From: Verrucomicrobiota bacterium
GTDB taxonomy: Bacteria > Verrucomicrobiota > Verrucomicrobiia > Limisphaerales > UBA1100
Length of the DNA stretch: 38,533 nucleotides
Reading direction: 5' to 3'
NCBI GenBank assembly: GCA_030747505.1
Contig: JASLKQ010000026.1
Coordinates: forward strand, 1 to 38,533
The notes below the pieces were generated by a model. The model did no database searches. It worked only from the letters and a program-made list of their open reading frames with translations, and was not told the origin of the DNA. This document shows, piece by piece, positions 11,591 through 20,905 of this stretch; positions within the stretch are counted from its first letter, which is position 1, and each line of letters opens with the position of its first letter. Both the position numbers and the translations under genes were made by a program.

Positions 11591-11682
11591 TGCCCTCTTT
11601 GGAGCTCCGCACTCACGGGTTCCGGGCGAGCGACGGAAAATACGCCTAAATCATAACAATGCAAGGCTTTTTGAGGGGTATT

Positions 11683-13563
11683 TTAGACCGTGCGGCCGAA
11701 TTTCTTCTCCAGCTCCGGGTAGCTCATTTCAATGAGGGTCGGTCGACCATGCGGGCAGGTGTAGGGCATGGAGCACTGGCGCAGGTCATGCAGCAGACCT
11801 TCAAGCTCTGGTTCGCTCATGGTGTCATTGGCCTTGATGGCGTGGCGACACACGGTTTTGGTGACCATATCCTCACCCAATCTCATCGAGTTTACGCTTG
11901 AGCCAGCCGCTTTCAATTCATCGATTAGGGCGAGCAGGAAGCCCTTCGCATCCTTGACCTTGGCAAAAGGAGGCAATGCATCGAGTAAAAATGTACGGTC
12001 CCCAAAGACACTGATCCCCACGCCCAGTCGGCTGAGAGTTTCAACCTGTTCAGTGAGAAACGTCGCATCGGGTGCGGCGAGTTCCACGGTTTCAGCCAGA
12101 AGCAGTTTTTGGGAAACGGTTTCATTCCTCTCCATTTGTTCAAGGAGCTGCTCATATAAAACCCGTTCGTGTGCTGCGTGTTGATCCATCAGCACCAAGC
12201 CCCGTTCAGATTCCAGAACCACGTAGAGTTTACCCACCACTCCGATAATTTTTAGGGGGACCGAGAGTAGGGGCTGTTTTCTGTAGGGTTGTTCTATTAG
12301 TGTCACTTCAGGGATTAGTGGAGCGGCATCTTCTTTGGGAGTAGGTGAGGGGGGCTCTTTGAATCCCATATCCAGTGGCTTTTGCTCGGCAAGAGGTTCA
12401 CGGGGGATATCCTCGGCAGCCAATCCAAAACTCTCTGGAGCGACAAAATCCGGTTTGGATATATTGTTGACTGGCTGCTGCGAATGATAATCAGCCAGGC
12501 CTTCCTTAACTGCATCGACAACAAACCGTCGCACTTCACGTTCCCGGTGAAACTTCACCTCGCGCTTGGCTGGGTGGATGTTCACATCCACTTCTCCAGG
12601 GCCAATCTCAAGGAAGAGGCAGCACACCGGGTATTTCCCTTTCATAAGTGCGGTATGATAACCTTCACGAAGGGCCATGCTTAGACCCACGTTGTCGACT
12701 GGTCTTTGGTTTACAAACAAATGCTGGTTTTCTCGGTTGCTACGGCTGACTCCCGGTGCGCCAATAAAGCCCCAGATACGAACAGGAATGGCCGGGGCAT
12801 CTTCTTCATCAAAGGGTCGTTTGGGTAAACCTCCTGCAGTATCAATGGCGATAAACTGCAGGCCTTCACCCCAGAGGGCATTGAGACGCCGTTCTAAAGG
12901 GGTGGCTCCTTGGCCGGTCTCGGCTGGGAGACGCCATATTTCACGGTCGTTGTGTCGGAAAGTGAAGGCGACCTCGGGATGGCCCAGAGCCATCAGGCTT
13001 AAGGCATGTTGAACATGGGAACGTTCGGTTTCCTCGGTGCGCATGAATTTGCGGCGGGCAGGGAGGTTGTAGAAGAGGGAACGGACTTCCACCTCGGTGC
13101 CCGTAGCGGCACCTGCTTCCTGAACAGAAATCATCTTCCCACCGTTAATCGTGATTTGCGTGGCGGTTTCAGATCCAGTCTCCCGTGAGGTAAGGGTAAA
13201 GCGACTGACACTGGCAATGCTGGGTACCGCTTCGCCACGAAAACCCATGGTACTGATGGAGGACAGATCTTCAGCACGGGTAATCTTGCTGGTGGCATGA
13301 CGTTCCAGGCTCATCAGGGCATCATCACGGCTCATTCCATGACCATCATCTATGACGCGGATTTGGGAACGGCCACCGGCTTTCACTTCCACAGTGATCT
13401 GGGAGGCGCCTGCATCCAGCGCGTTTTCCACCAACTCCTTGACCACGCTGGCAGGGCGTTCAACCACTTCGCCGGCGGCAATCTGGTTGGCAACCTGTTC
13501 AGGGAGAAGCTTGATACGGTTCACAGAAAAACCATCCTCCATTTGGTTTTTGCATGTGTCCAC
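11683..13563 (-). CDS. mutL: DNA mismatch repair endonuclease MutL
   Basis: MutL couples MutS mismatch recognition to strand incision. The N-terminal GHKL ATPase shows KELVENALDAGA (catalytic Glu43, Mg-binding Asn47), DDGHGM (72-77), RHATSKI and GFRGEA (107-112). The transducer contains VNQRPV and the lysine loop HPAKREVKF. A Pro-rich linker (~365-425) leads to the dimerisation domain. This domain carries the metal-binding DQHAAHERVLYE motif (460-471), plus VCRHA (571-575) and CPHGRP (603-608), which mark the nicking endonuclease form used by bacteria without MutH. At 626 residues it is complete. M8 is an alternative start. MutS is not in the window. The gene is divergent from tRNA-His. Confidence 0.96.
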   Translation of the reverse strand: MDTCKNQMEDGFSVNRIKLLPEQVANQIAAGEVVERPASVVKELVENALDAGASQITVEVKAGGRSQIRVIDDGHGMSRDDALMSLERHATSKITRAEDLSSISTMGFRGEAVPSIASVSRFTLTSRETGSETATQITINGGKMISVQEAGAATGTEVEVRSLFYNLPARRKFMRTEETERSHVQHALSLMALGHPEVAFTFRHNDREIWRLPAETGQGATPLERRLNALWGEGLQFIAIDTAGGLPKRPFDEEDAPAIPVRIWGFIGAPGVSRSNRENQHLFVNQRPVDNVGLSMALREGYHTALMKGKYPVCCLFLEIGPGEVDVNIHPAKREVKFHREREVRRFVVDAVKEGLADYHSQQPVNNISKPDFVAPESFGLAAEDIPREPLAEQKPLDMGFKEPPSPTPKEDAAPLIPEVTLIEQPYRKQPLLSVPLKIIGVVGKLYVVLESERGLVLMDQHAAHERVLYEQLLEQMERNETVSQKLLLAETVELAAPDATFLTEQVETLSRLGVGISVFGDRTFLLDALPPFAKVKDAKGFLLALIDELKAAGSSVNSMRLGEDMVTKTVCRHAIKANDTMSEPELEGLLHDLRQCSMPYTCPHGRPTLIEMSYPELEKKFGRTV

Positions 13564-13598
13564 GCCAACTTGTGGACAGGAAACCCCTTTCCATAAAC

Positions 13599-13627
13599 TT
13601 GACGGGTTAAGAGCTAGACTCTAGAGT
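13599..13627 (+). promoter_or_regulatory. Sigma-70 promoter of tRNA-His
   Basis: TTGACG (13599-13604) and TAGAGT (13622-13627) are separated by the ideal 17 bases and lie 12 bases before the tRNA 5' end. The match is 5/6 and 4/6 to consensus. Confidence 0.7.
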
Positions 13628-13639
13628 TTTTTCTCCAAC

Positions 13640-13716
13640 GGTGGTCGTAGCTCAGTTGGTAGAGCCCCAGATTGTGATTCTGGTTGTCGCCGGTTCGAGC
13701 CCGGTCGATCACCCCA
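13640..13716 (+). tRNA. tRNA-His (anticodon GTG)
   Basis: A full cloverleaf can be drawn. The acceptor arm GTGGTCG pairs with CGATCAC, the D arm is GCTC/GAGC, the anticodon stem CCAGA/TCTGG holds the loop TTGTGAT, and the T arm is CCGG-TTCGAGC-CCGG. The anticodon GTG is at 13674-13676. The extra G at position -1 (13640) opposite C73 (13713) is the identity element of histidine tRNAs. The CCA end is encoded (13714-13716). It has its own promoter and may be co-transcribed with the small lipoprotein gene behind it. Confidence 0.97.
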
Positions 13717-13772
13717 TTTTTCTTTCTAGTTCGGGTTTGCTTTTCCCTTAAAGCTCTGCATAGCTCCTTTGG

Positions 13773-14105
13773 ATGAAACACATTCTGTCTCTATGTGTGG
13801 TTGTTTTCTTTGCCGGTTGCGTGGTGCTTCCCAGTAAACGCGTTTCCTTTAATGATATTAAGATCGGAATGCCGCGCGATGAAGCGGTAAAGATGTTAGG
13901 CAAGCCTCACCGCACCTCGGCTAAAGGGAATGTGGAGAGTCTTTATTACAATGAATCAGCTCTCTACATTGGTGTGTTTGGTATCGGGAAGGTGAAAGAG
14001 AAAAACCGCCAGTATGAATTACGCCTTGTTGATGGCAAGGTGGAGTCCTTCGGTAAACTGGGCGAGCATTCCGAGGATGGCGAGCCTGAGAATGGAGGGA
14101 ACTAG
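13773..14105 (+). CDS. Small lipoprotein with BamE/SmpA-like fold
   Basis: A 110-residue protein with a lipoprotein signal peptide: hydrophobic LSLCVVVFF followed by the lipobox FAGC, with the modified Cys at residue 16. The mature part has the BamE/SmpA pattern, with a [22 protein letters not shown] helix-turn followed by beta strands ending in [16 protein letters not shown]. In E. coli BamE assists outer-membrane protein assembly, but many short lipoproteins share this fold without that role, so a Bam function is not shown. The C-terminus is acidic and Gly/Glu-rich. Its stop codon interlocks with that of the converging asnS. It lies 56 bases behind tRNA-His. Confidence 0.75.
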   Translation: MKHILSLCVVVFFAGCVVLPSKRVSFNDIKIGMPRDEAVKMLGKPHRTSAKGNVESLYYNESALYIGVFGIGKVKEKNRQYELRLVDGKVESFGKLGEHSEDGEPENGGN

Positions 14106-15526
14106 AACGCTGCACTTCTGGGGGAACGGGGGAAGGGGATCACATCCCTTACGTTGGCCATCCCGGTTGCGTAGATAAGGGTGCGCTCAAAACCTAGTCC
14201 AAAGCCGGCGTGGGGGACCGAGCCATACTTTCTTAAATCACGGTACCACCAGTAGTCCTTCTTATCTAGATTTAGCTCTTCCAAACGAGCATCCAAGACA
14301 TCCAATCGCTCCTCGCGCTGTGAGCCGCCGATGATCTCACCAATGCCCGGAGCCAGCACATCCATCGCTGCCACCGTCTTATTGTCATCATTCATGCGCA
14401 TGTAAAAGGCTTTGATATCCTTGGGGTAATTCATCACCACCACGGGTCGGCCAATGTGTTCCTCAGTCAGCCAACGCTCGTGTTCGCTCTGTAGGTCCAT
14501 GCCCCATTTTACCGGGAACTCAAACTTGTGTCCCTCGGCAACCACTTTCTCCAGTCTGGAGATAGCATCAGTGTAATCCATGCGCTCAAAACTGGCTTCG
14601 ACGAATTTCTCGAGTCTTTCAATGCATTCCTTGTCCACCCGTTGCTGGAAGAACGCCATGTCATCGGCCCGCTCATTGAGCAGTTTCTTGAAGATGGATT
14701 TAAGAAAGTCCTCGGCCAGGTCCGCATCATCCGATAAATCGGCAAAAGCAATCTCCGGTTCAATCATCCAGAATTCAGCCAGATGCCGTGAGGTGTTGGA
14801 GTTTTCCGCCCGGAAGGTGGGGCCAAAGGTGTACACTTTACTCAAGGCCAGACAGTAACTCTCAACATTGAGTTGCCCCGAGACAGTCAAGTTGGTTTCC
14901 TTGCCAAAAAAATCCTGAGTAAAATCAATGTCTCCCTTATCGGTGCGTGGCATGTTGGCTAAATCCAGGGCACTGACTCGGAACATCTCGCCAGCTCCTT
15001 CACAGTCGCTGCCTGTAATGATGGGGGTATGCACCCAGTAGAAACCGTTCTCATGAAAGTACTGGTGGATCGCATTGGCTAGGCAGTGACGGACGCGTGC
15101 CATGGCTGAGAAAGCATTGGTGCGAACTCGCAAATGAGCCTGCTCGCGTAAATACTCAAAAGTGTGACGCTTGGCCGGCATGGGGTAGGTTTCAGGATCC
15201 TCCACCATGCCAACCGGATTAATGCAAGAGGCCAGAACCTCCACACTTTGCCCCTTGCCTTCTGAAGCGACGACTTCTCCTTGGGCTATCACTGAACATC
15301 CGGTAGTGAGGTTCATGACAGCACTCTCATAATTATCGAGTTCACCCGGAGCCACCAGTTGAACCGAGTCGAAGCAAGATCCATCATGCAACTGAACAAA
15401 GGAAAGCCCTGCTTTGGAATCACGGCGGGTACGCACCCATCCCTGAAGTTGGACGTGATCTCCGACCGTAACGCCTTCCTGCTTTAGCAATTGATTGACC
15501 GACACCAGTCGGCATTTTTCGCTCAT
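14102..15526 (-). CDS. asnS: Asparaginyl-tRNA synthetase
   Basis: This class IIb synthetase charges tRNA-Asn directly. From ATG 15526 it is 474 residues, close to the usual 465. The N-terminal OB-fold anticodon domain holds [20 protein letters not shown]. The catalytic domain has [17 protein letters not shown], motif 2 [15 protein letters not shown] and motif 3 [10 protein letters not shown] near the C-terminus. EGAGEMF and the lack of a GAD-type insertion favour Asn over Asp. An in-frame ATG at 15700 would add 58 residues rich in Cys, His and Trp with no family counterpart, so I reject it, although neither start has a clear Shine-Dalgarno. Divergent from the LysR gene; tail-to-tail with the lipoprotein. 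Confidence 0.95.
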   Translation of the reverse strand: MSEKCRLVSVNQLLKQEGVTVGDHVQLQGWVRTRRDSKAGLSFVQLHDGSCFDSVQLVAPGELDNYESAVMNLTTGCSVIAQGEVVASEGKGQSVEVLASCINPVGMVEDPETYPMPAKRHTFEYLREQAHLRVRTNAFSAMARVRHCLANAIHQYFHENGFYWVHTPIITGSDCEGAGEMFRVSALDLANMPRTDKGDIDFTQDFFGKETNLTVSGQLNVESYCLALSKVYTFGPTFRAENSNTSRHLAEFWMIEPEIAFADLSDDADLAEDFLKSIFKKLLNERADDMAFFQQRVDKECIERLEKFVEASFERMDYTDAISRLEKVVAEGHKFEFPVKWGMDLQSEHERWLTEEHIGRPVVVMNYPKDIKAFYMRMNDDNKTVAAMDVLAPGIGEIIGGSQREERLDVLDARLEELNLDKKDYWWYRDLRKYGSVPHAGFGLGFERTLIYATGMANVRDVIPFPRSPRSAAF

Positions 15527-15695
15527 GCAGGGAGGGTAAACGGTGAGTCCCCCACTGTTCCAAGGGAAATTATTCTCCGAAGAGACTCTTACATCGCAAG
15601 CATGCAGCCAATGGCAAAGTCGATGGTTATTAACCTGGCGAGAAAAAAGTAGTCTACAGCTCCAATTTCCATGCATTTCTACTCGCATATTGTTT

Positions 15696-15714
15696 GCCAA
15701 ATGCCTCTTTTGGC
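15696..15714. promoter_or_regulatory. Perfect inverted repeat GCCAAA-N7-TTTGGC, probable LysR operator
   Basis: The 6-bp arms are exact complements around 7 bases, centred 41 bases before the lysR start, in the asnS-lysR divergent region. LysR-type proteins usually bind such dyads near their own promoter, so autoregulation is the simplest reading. asnS could also be affected. Confidence 0.5.
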
Positions 15715-15745
15715 CTCTAAACTACTTTCATTATTTTAATACTTA

Positions 15746-16747
15746 ATGAATGAATTAGATTCATATCGCAACAATCCTCTGGATAGTCGGCAGATAAGGA
15801 CATTTTTGATGCTGGCTCAGGTGGGTAGTTTTACCAAGGTCGCAAAGAAATTGTCCCTGACCCAGTCGGCTGTGAGTCATGCGATGAAGGCTTTGGAGGA
15901 GGATTTGGGTTGTCGTCTTTTAGACAGAGTGGGGAAAAAGGTGCTGCTAACCCAGGCGGGCGAACAGTTTCATGAACGTGCCAAAAAAATATTTTCAGAG
16001 ATGGTGTCGGCTAGATCCGAGATGAATAAGCTTGTGGAATGGGGCCATGTGCGTTTGCGTCTAGGTGCCACCGCAGCGGCCTGCGAGTATATTCTGCCAC
16101 CGATCTTGAGAGAGTTTCAGAAAGAATTTCCGAAATGTCATTTGACCATTAATCCGGGCAATAGTCCTGATATTATGGAGTCACTTCGTAACAACAAAAT
16201 TGACGTGGGCATGTCCTGGGTCGCAACTCCAGATTCCAATGTTCAATTCATTCCGCTTTTCGATGATGAATTGGTTTTCATGGTGAGCCCGGATCATCCT
16301 TGGGCAAAGGCAGGGCGAATCAAACGTACAGAGGTTTCGCATCAACAATATATTTTATTTAATTCGAGTACCAGCTGGAATCAATCGCAGTCATCATCGC
16401 CCGCTTTTTCGGACTACAGCGATATCTATGAGCAGATTGAAAAGTTTTTTAATAAGGAAAAGGTGGTCATAAAATCAGTGATTGATGTGGGGAGTGTGTC
16501 TGCAATAAAGGAACTGGTGAAATTGGGGTTGGGCATCACTATTTTACCGGCTTGGGTTGCTCAGGATGCACTTCAGGATAAATCTTTGGTGGCATTGCCT
16601 TTGGGTCGTCGCAAGCTCAGGCGGCAATGGGGGATTCTGTACTGGAAAGAGCGTTCAATTGCCTGGGCAGAGGATACATTTATTCGGTTATGTAAGGAAA
16701 GGGCAGTGGAATTCGCCGCGCGTCATGGCTTGCGTGTTCACGTATAA
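15746..16747 (+). CDS. LysR-family transcriptional regulator
   Basis: This 333-residue protein has an N-terminal winged helix-turn-helix at residues ~14-72 (LDSRQIRTFLMLAQVGSFTKVAKKL, then LTQSAVSHAMKALEEDLG). A linker helix and a two-lobed periplasmic-binding-like co-inducer domain follow (RLRLGATAAACEYILPPIL from ~residue 105; GLGITILPAWVAQ near 265). The architecture is standard LysR, somewhat longer than the usual ~300. The effector is not predictable. Its target may be itself or asnS through the dyad at 15696-15714. It is followed in the same direction by secA after 182 bases, but a functional link to SecA is doubtful. Confidence 0.92.
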   Translation: MNELDSYRNNPLDSRQIRTFLMLAQVGSFTKVAKKLSLTQSAVSHAMKALEEDLGCRLLDRVGKKVLLTQAGEQFHERAKKIFSEMVSARSEMNKLVEWGHVRLRLGATAAACEYILPPILREFQKEFPKCHLTINPGNSPDIMESLRNNKIDVGMSWVATPDSNVQFIPLFDDELVFMVSPDHPWAKAGRIKRTEVSHQQYILFNSSTSWNQSQSSSPAFSDYSDIYEQIEKFFNKEKVVIKSVIDVGSVSAIKELVKLGLGITILPAWVAQDALQDKSLVALPLGRRKLRRQWGILYWKERSIAWAEDTFIRLCKERAVEFAARHGLRVHV

Positions 16748-16929
16748 TCGGCGACTTCCATTGAAATATATAGACTGAACCGTTTATTCAGAAGGTAAGT
16801 GCATGTATGGCGTTTCTGCACTGTGGACTGACTCCTGCCGAAGCGCATGCAAGCATCTGGTTTAGCAGCGGATTGCTTTGACCTTTTACTAAAAACCCCC
16901 TAGTTTTCGCGGCTCCTGACGTTTTTTGA

Positions 16930-19900
16930 ATGATTGGCTTAATCAAAAAAATCTTCGGCACGAAGAATGATCGTGAGATTGCACGTATCGAGAAAACGCT
17001 CATCCCACAGGTTTATGCCTTTGAGGATCAGTTTGCGGCACTCAGTGATGATGATTTGCGCGGTCAAACCAAACAATGGCAGGAAGAGCTAGGGGCGATT
17101 GAGGATAATGATATTTTGGCTCATCGTTTGGATGAACTGGTGCCGAAGGCCTTTGCATTGGTCAAAGAGGGGGCCAAGCGTTTGTGCGGCAAATATATCG
17201 AGGTACGGGGGCATGAAATTTTATGGGAGATGGTGCACTTTGATGTGCAGTTAGTTGGTGGTTATGCACTCCATAAGCGTAACATCGCCGAAATGGCCAC
17301 CGGTGAGGGCAAAACATTAGTGGCTACCTTGCCGGTGTATCTCAATGCATTGACCGGACGCGGTGTGCACGTGGTGACAGTTAATGATTACCTGGCTGCT
17401 CGTGACTCAGAGTGGATGGGTGCGCTCTATACCTTTCTGGGGCTTACGGTTGGCTGTATTCAGCATGATCAATCCCCCAGTGAGCGTTGCGACCATTATG
17501 GGAGGGATGTTACCTACGGTACCAATTCCGAATTTGGATTTGATTATCTCCGAGATAACGGGATGGCTCAAAGCGCGGCTGAGCAGGTACAGCGTGGGCA
17601 TTACTTCGCCATTGTGGACGAGGTCGATTCGATTCTCATTGATGAGGCGCGCACGCCTCTAATCATTAGTGGACCGGCTATGATCAAGCAGGATCAGCGT
17701 TTGTATGGTGAACTGAAACCTCGTATTCAAGATTTGGTGCGGCAGCAAAAACGGTTGTGTGACAAATACCTCTCTGAAGTAAATGAGTTATCCGCCAAGT
17801 TGGGTGATAGCGAGGATCCGGATATCGAACATCAGATCGGTCTTTTGCTTTATCGCGTGCAACAAGGCCAGCCCAAGCATTCGGGGCTTTTGGAAGCCAA
17901 GGTGGATCCGGCAAACCGCCGTCGCTTGGAGCGGGCGGAGATGGAGTTGCACAAGGACCAGACGAAAAAGGAACTCTATGGGCAAAAAGAACTGCTCTTT
18001 TTTGGCATTGATGAAAAGGGACATGATGCTGACTTGACCGAGAAAGGGCGGGGTTTGCTGAATCCCAACGATGCCGATGCCTTCATGATGCCTGACATTG
18101 TCACGGCACACCATGAAATTGACTCAGATGAATCCCTGTCGCCGCAACAACGGCTGGCAGAAAAACAGCGCGTACAGGCTGAGGCAGAGAGTCGGGCAGA
18201 ACGTATCCATGTGACCTCACAGTTGGTTAAAGCCTATTGCTTATATGAGCGCGATACCCAATATATCGTGCGGGAAAACAAGGTCATCATTGTTGATGAA
18301 AATACCGGTCGGCCCATGGAAGGGAGACGCTGGAGTGACGGACTCCACCAGGCAGTGGAAGCAAAGGAGAGTGTGAGGATTGAGGAAGAAACCCAGACCT
18401 ACGCCACCATTACTATACAGAATTATTTTCGGCTTTACACCAAGCTGGCTGGCATGACTGGTACAGCGGAGACTGAGCAGGCTGAGTTTTTCGATATATA
18501 CAAGTTAGGAGTGCTGGTGATTCCGCCCAATCGCCCGTGTTTGCGTGATGACAAAGATGATTCCATTTATCTTACGGAAAAAGTGAAATACAAGGCGGTG
18601 GTTGACGAAGTAAAAAGAATTCATGATGAGGGTCGGCCCATTCTAGTGGGGACGGTGGCAGTGGAAACCAGCGAAATGTTAGCTCGCTTGCTCACTCAGG
18701 CTCGGATAACACACAGTGTGTTAAACGCGAAACACCATGAGTCGGAGGCTGAGATTGTTGCCAGAGCCGGACAACGCGGTACCGTGACTATTGCTACAAA
18801 TATGGCGGGCCGGGGAACGGATATCAAACTTGCTGAGGGGATCAGTAAGCTTGGAGGGCTGCATGTTCTGGGCACCGAACGCCACGAGTCGCGGCGTATC
18901 GACCGGCAGTTGCGCGGACGTTGTGCACGGCAGGGGGATCCGGGTAGTTCTCACTTCTTTCTTAGCTTGGAAGATAACTTGATGCGGCTTTATAGTAACA
19001 GTGAGAAGATGACTTCGATGCTTCAAAAAGTGGGCATGGATGATGATGAGGAAATTGCTCATCCATGGCTTAATCGATCGATTGAAACTGCCCAGAAACG
19101 AGTGGAGCAGCATCACTATCAAATGCGCCGTCGTACCTTGGAGTATGATGATGTAATGAACAAACAGCGAGAACAGTTATACGGATTTCGTAATGAGATC
19201 ATTAATGGGGATGATGTGCGTGACCGGATGTTTGATATTGTAGAGGAAGTGGTCATTGACCGGGTGTCTGGCTATATTCAGGAGGATTTTGATCCCGAAT
19301 CGGGGGCGGATTATCAAGGTTTATCTGAATGGGTAAACCAAGTTTTCCCGTTAGGTCTCAGTGAAGGTAATTTTAAGGCATCTTCAGACAAGGCTTCAGA
19401 AGAGCCACCTGAGGGGAGTGTTTATGACGGATTAACCAAAAAGCAATATGCATTGTGCCAGATCATTATCGGTGCGGTGCATGATGTGTATGAAATAAAA
19501 ATAAAAGCAGAGGATCCTGATGCCTTGGGGAGTGCTGAACGATACACAATTTTAACGGCAGTCGACCGGATGTGGCGTGAACATTTGTATGCCATGGACG
19601 GGCTTCGGCAGTCGGTGCATTTACGTTCTTACGGGCAAAAAGACCCATTGGTGGAGTATAAGACTGAGGCACGAGATATGTTTCTGGACTTGATGAGTAA
19701 CATCAAAGAACAGATTTGCCGCAACATCTTCTTAACCGCTTCCAGTCTGGATTCAGTCATGAAACTTCTTGGCAATTTGCCTACCCAGGCCAGTCACGCG
19801 ATGGCCAGTGCCTTGGGATTGGAGCAGGACATGGTGAGTCAAGCGAATGCAGAAGTTAGTGATGAGGAAGTGAGGGTTCGACCTGCGCGCTCTGGCCCCA

Positions 19901-19968
19901 AGGTTGGCCGTAATGATCCCTGCACTTGTGGCAGCGGGAAAAAATATAAGAAGTGTTGTGGGCGATAA
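16930..19968 (+). CDS. secA: Preprotein translocase ATPase SecA
   Basis: SecA drives unfolded preproteins through SecYEG using ATP. Walker A is in [14 protein letters not shown] (~residues 122-135) and Walker B/DEAD is [16 protein letters not shown]. The second RecA fold shows [12 protein letters not shown] and [24 protein letters not shown]. The C-terminal zinc-binding SEC-C motif has Cys998, Cys1000, Cys1009 and Cys1010 ([15 protein letters not shown]). At 1012 residues it exceeds E. coli SecA (901). The extra ~100 residues are chiefly a charged helical insertion after residue ~255 ([10 protein letters not shown] to RIHVTSQLV), as also seen in Bacteroidetes-type SecA. The following DapA-like gene begins 19 bases after its stop. 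Confidence 0.97.
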   Translation: MIGLIKKIFGTKNDREIARIEKTLIPQVYAFEDQFAALSDDDLRGQTKQWQEELGAIEDNDILAHRLDELVPKAFALVKEGAKRLCGKYIEVRGHEILWEMVHFDVQLVGGYALHKRNIAEMATGEGKTLVATLPVYLNALTGRGVHVVTVNDYLAARDSEWMGALYTFLGLTVGCIQHDQSPSERCDHYGRDVTYGTNSEFGFDYLRDNGMAQSAAEQVQRGHYFAIVDEVDSILIDEARTPLIISGPAMIKQDQRLYGELKPRIQDLVRQQKRLCDKYLSEVNELSAKLGDSEDPDIEHQIGLLLYRVQQGQPKHSGLLEAKVDPANRRRLERAEMELHKDQTKKELYGQKELLFFGIDEKGHDADLTEKGRGLLNPNDADAFMMPDIVTAHHEIDSDESLSPQQRLAEKQRVQAEAESRAERIHVTSQLVKAYCLYERDTQYIVRENKVIIVDENTGRPMEGRRWSDGLHQAVEAKESVRIEEETQTYATITIQNYFRLYTKLAGMTGTAETEQAEFFDIYKLGVLVIPPNRPCLRDDKDDSIYLTEKVKYKAVVDEVKRIHDEGRPILVGTVAVETSEMLARLLTQARITHSVLNAKHHESEAEIVARAGQRGTVTIATNMAGRGTDIKLAEGISKLGGLHVLGTERHESRRIDRQLRGRCARQGDPGSSHFFLSLEDNLMRLYSNSEKMTSMLQKVGMDDDEEIAHPWLNRSIETAQKRVEQHHYQMRRRTLEYDDVMNKQREQLYGFRNEIINGDDVRDRMFDIVEEVVIDRVSGYIQEDFDPESGADYQGLSEWVNQVFPLGLSEGNFKASSDKASEEPPEGSVYDGLTKKQYALCQIIIGAVHDVYEIKIKAEDPDALGSAERYTILTAVDRMWREHLYAMDGLRQSVHLRSYGQKDPLVEYKTEARDMFLDLMSNIKEQICRNIFLTASSLDSVMKLLGNLPTQASHAMASALGLEQDMVSQANAEVSDEEVRVRPARSGPKVGRNDPCTCGSGKKYKKCCGR

Positions 19969-19987
19969 AGGGATTGATCCGGTTTCC

Positions 19988-20905
19988 ATGCTTCGTCCGC
20001 GCCGAAAAATTCGCGGTATTTCGGCAATTCTTTTACCCTTTCAGGAAAATGGGGATCCCGATTGGACGAATTTTTCTGCACACGTGAGGCGAACTGTCGC
20101 TGCCGGCCTTGCCCCCGCGGTAAATATGGACACCGGTTACGCTCACCTCATCGACGATGCCACGCGCGAGCGAGCATTGAAACTCACGCGCGCCGAGACC
20201 GATGACTTTGTGGCCGGTGCCTTTGTCGGCGATCAGCCAGGGGAGGTCTTTAACGGTGATGAGTATCTGCGGCAAATGGAAATGGTGCAGTCGCACGGTG
20301 GGGTGCCGGTGATATTTCAAAGCCACGGGATTACCACACAGGGAGACGAAGATATTGTGGCAGATTATGCGAAGTTGGCAGAGAATTCGGACGGGATAAT
20401 AGGGTTTGAATTGAGTGATGTGTTTGCGCCGTTTGGAAAGATTTACTCACTGGATGTCTATCGCGGTTTACTGGATATTGATCGTCTGATCGGGGCAAAA
20501 CATTCATCTCTTAATCGTGAGCTTGAGTGGCAACGACTTCAATTGCGTGATGAAGTGAGGCCAGACTTCCACGTGTTTACCGGCAACGATCTGGCCATCG
20601 ATATGGTGATGTATGGTAGCGATTATCTGCTCGGCCTCAGCACTTTTGCTCCCGATGTTTTTTCCATGCGCGATGCGGCTTGGGCGGTTGGTGATCCGGC
20701 GTTCTACGAATTGAATGATTGGTTGCAGTATCTCGGGTTCCTTACATTTCGCCCCCCTGTGCCAGCCTACAAGCATTCGGCGGCGATGTTCCTCAAATTG
20801 CGAGGTTTTTTGGAGTGTGATGATACACATCCGGAGTCGCCTGAACGGCCCGCTTCAGATCGTGAAATTCTGCGCCGCATTATTGAACAGATGCCCGGTG
20901 TATGA
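19988..20905 (+). CDS. DapA-superfamily (dihydrodipicolinate synthase-like) protein of unknown substrate
   Basis: A 305-residue TIM-barrel protein of the N-acetylneuraminate lyase/DapA superfamily (class I aldolases). [16 protein letters not shown] matches the family start, and [13 protein letters not shown] places the likely Schiff-base lysine at Lys171. The usual GTTGE loop is replaced by MDTGYAHL (47-54), and the YYN.P tyrosine region reads FAPFGKIYS (146-154). True DapA or NanA activity is therefore unlikely and the substrate is unknown. ATG 19988 gives the family-typical start; GTG 19958 would overlap the end of secA. Its last codons overlap the oxidoreductase start by 4 bases (ATGA), so the two are translationally coupled and probably act in one pathway. 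Confidence 0.8.
   Translation: MLRPRRKIRGISAILLPFQENGDPDWTNFSAHVRRTVAAGLAPAVNMDTGYAHLIDDATRERALKLTRAETDDFVAGAFVGDQPGEVFNGDEYLRQMEMVQSHGGVPVIFQSHGITTQGDEDIVADYAKLAENSDGIIGFELSDVFAPFGKIYSLDVYRGLLDIDRLIGAKHSSLNRELEWQRLQLRDEVRPDFHVFTGNDLAIDMVMYGSDYLLGLSTFAPDVFSMRDAAWAVGDPAFYELNDWLQYLGFLTFRPPVPAYKHSAAMFLKLRGFLECDDTHPESPERPASDREILRRIIEQMPGV

Noticed and set aside
15527..15700. 58-residue N-terminal extension of AsnS
   Set aside because: It is Cys/His/Trp-rich with no family counterpart and covers the divergent promoter region; the OB-fold starts after ATG 15526.
19988..20905. Annotation as lysine-biosynthesis DapA
   Set aside because: The GTTGE and catalytic Tyr regions are not conserved, and it is coupled to a flavin oxidoreductase rather than lysine genes.
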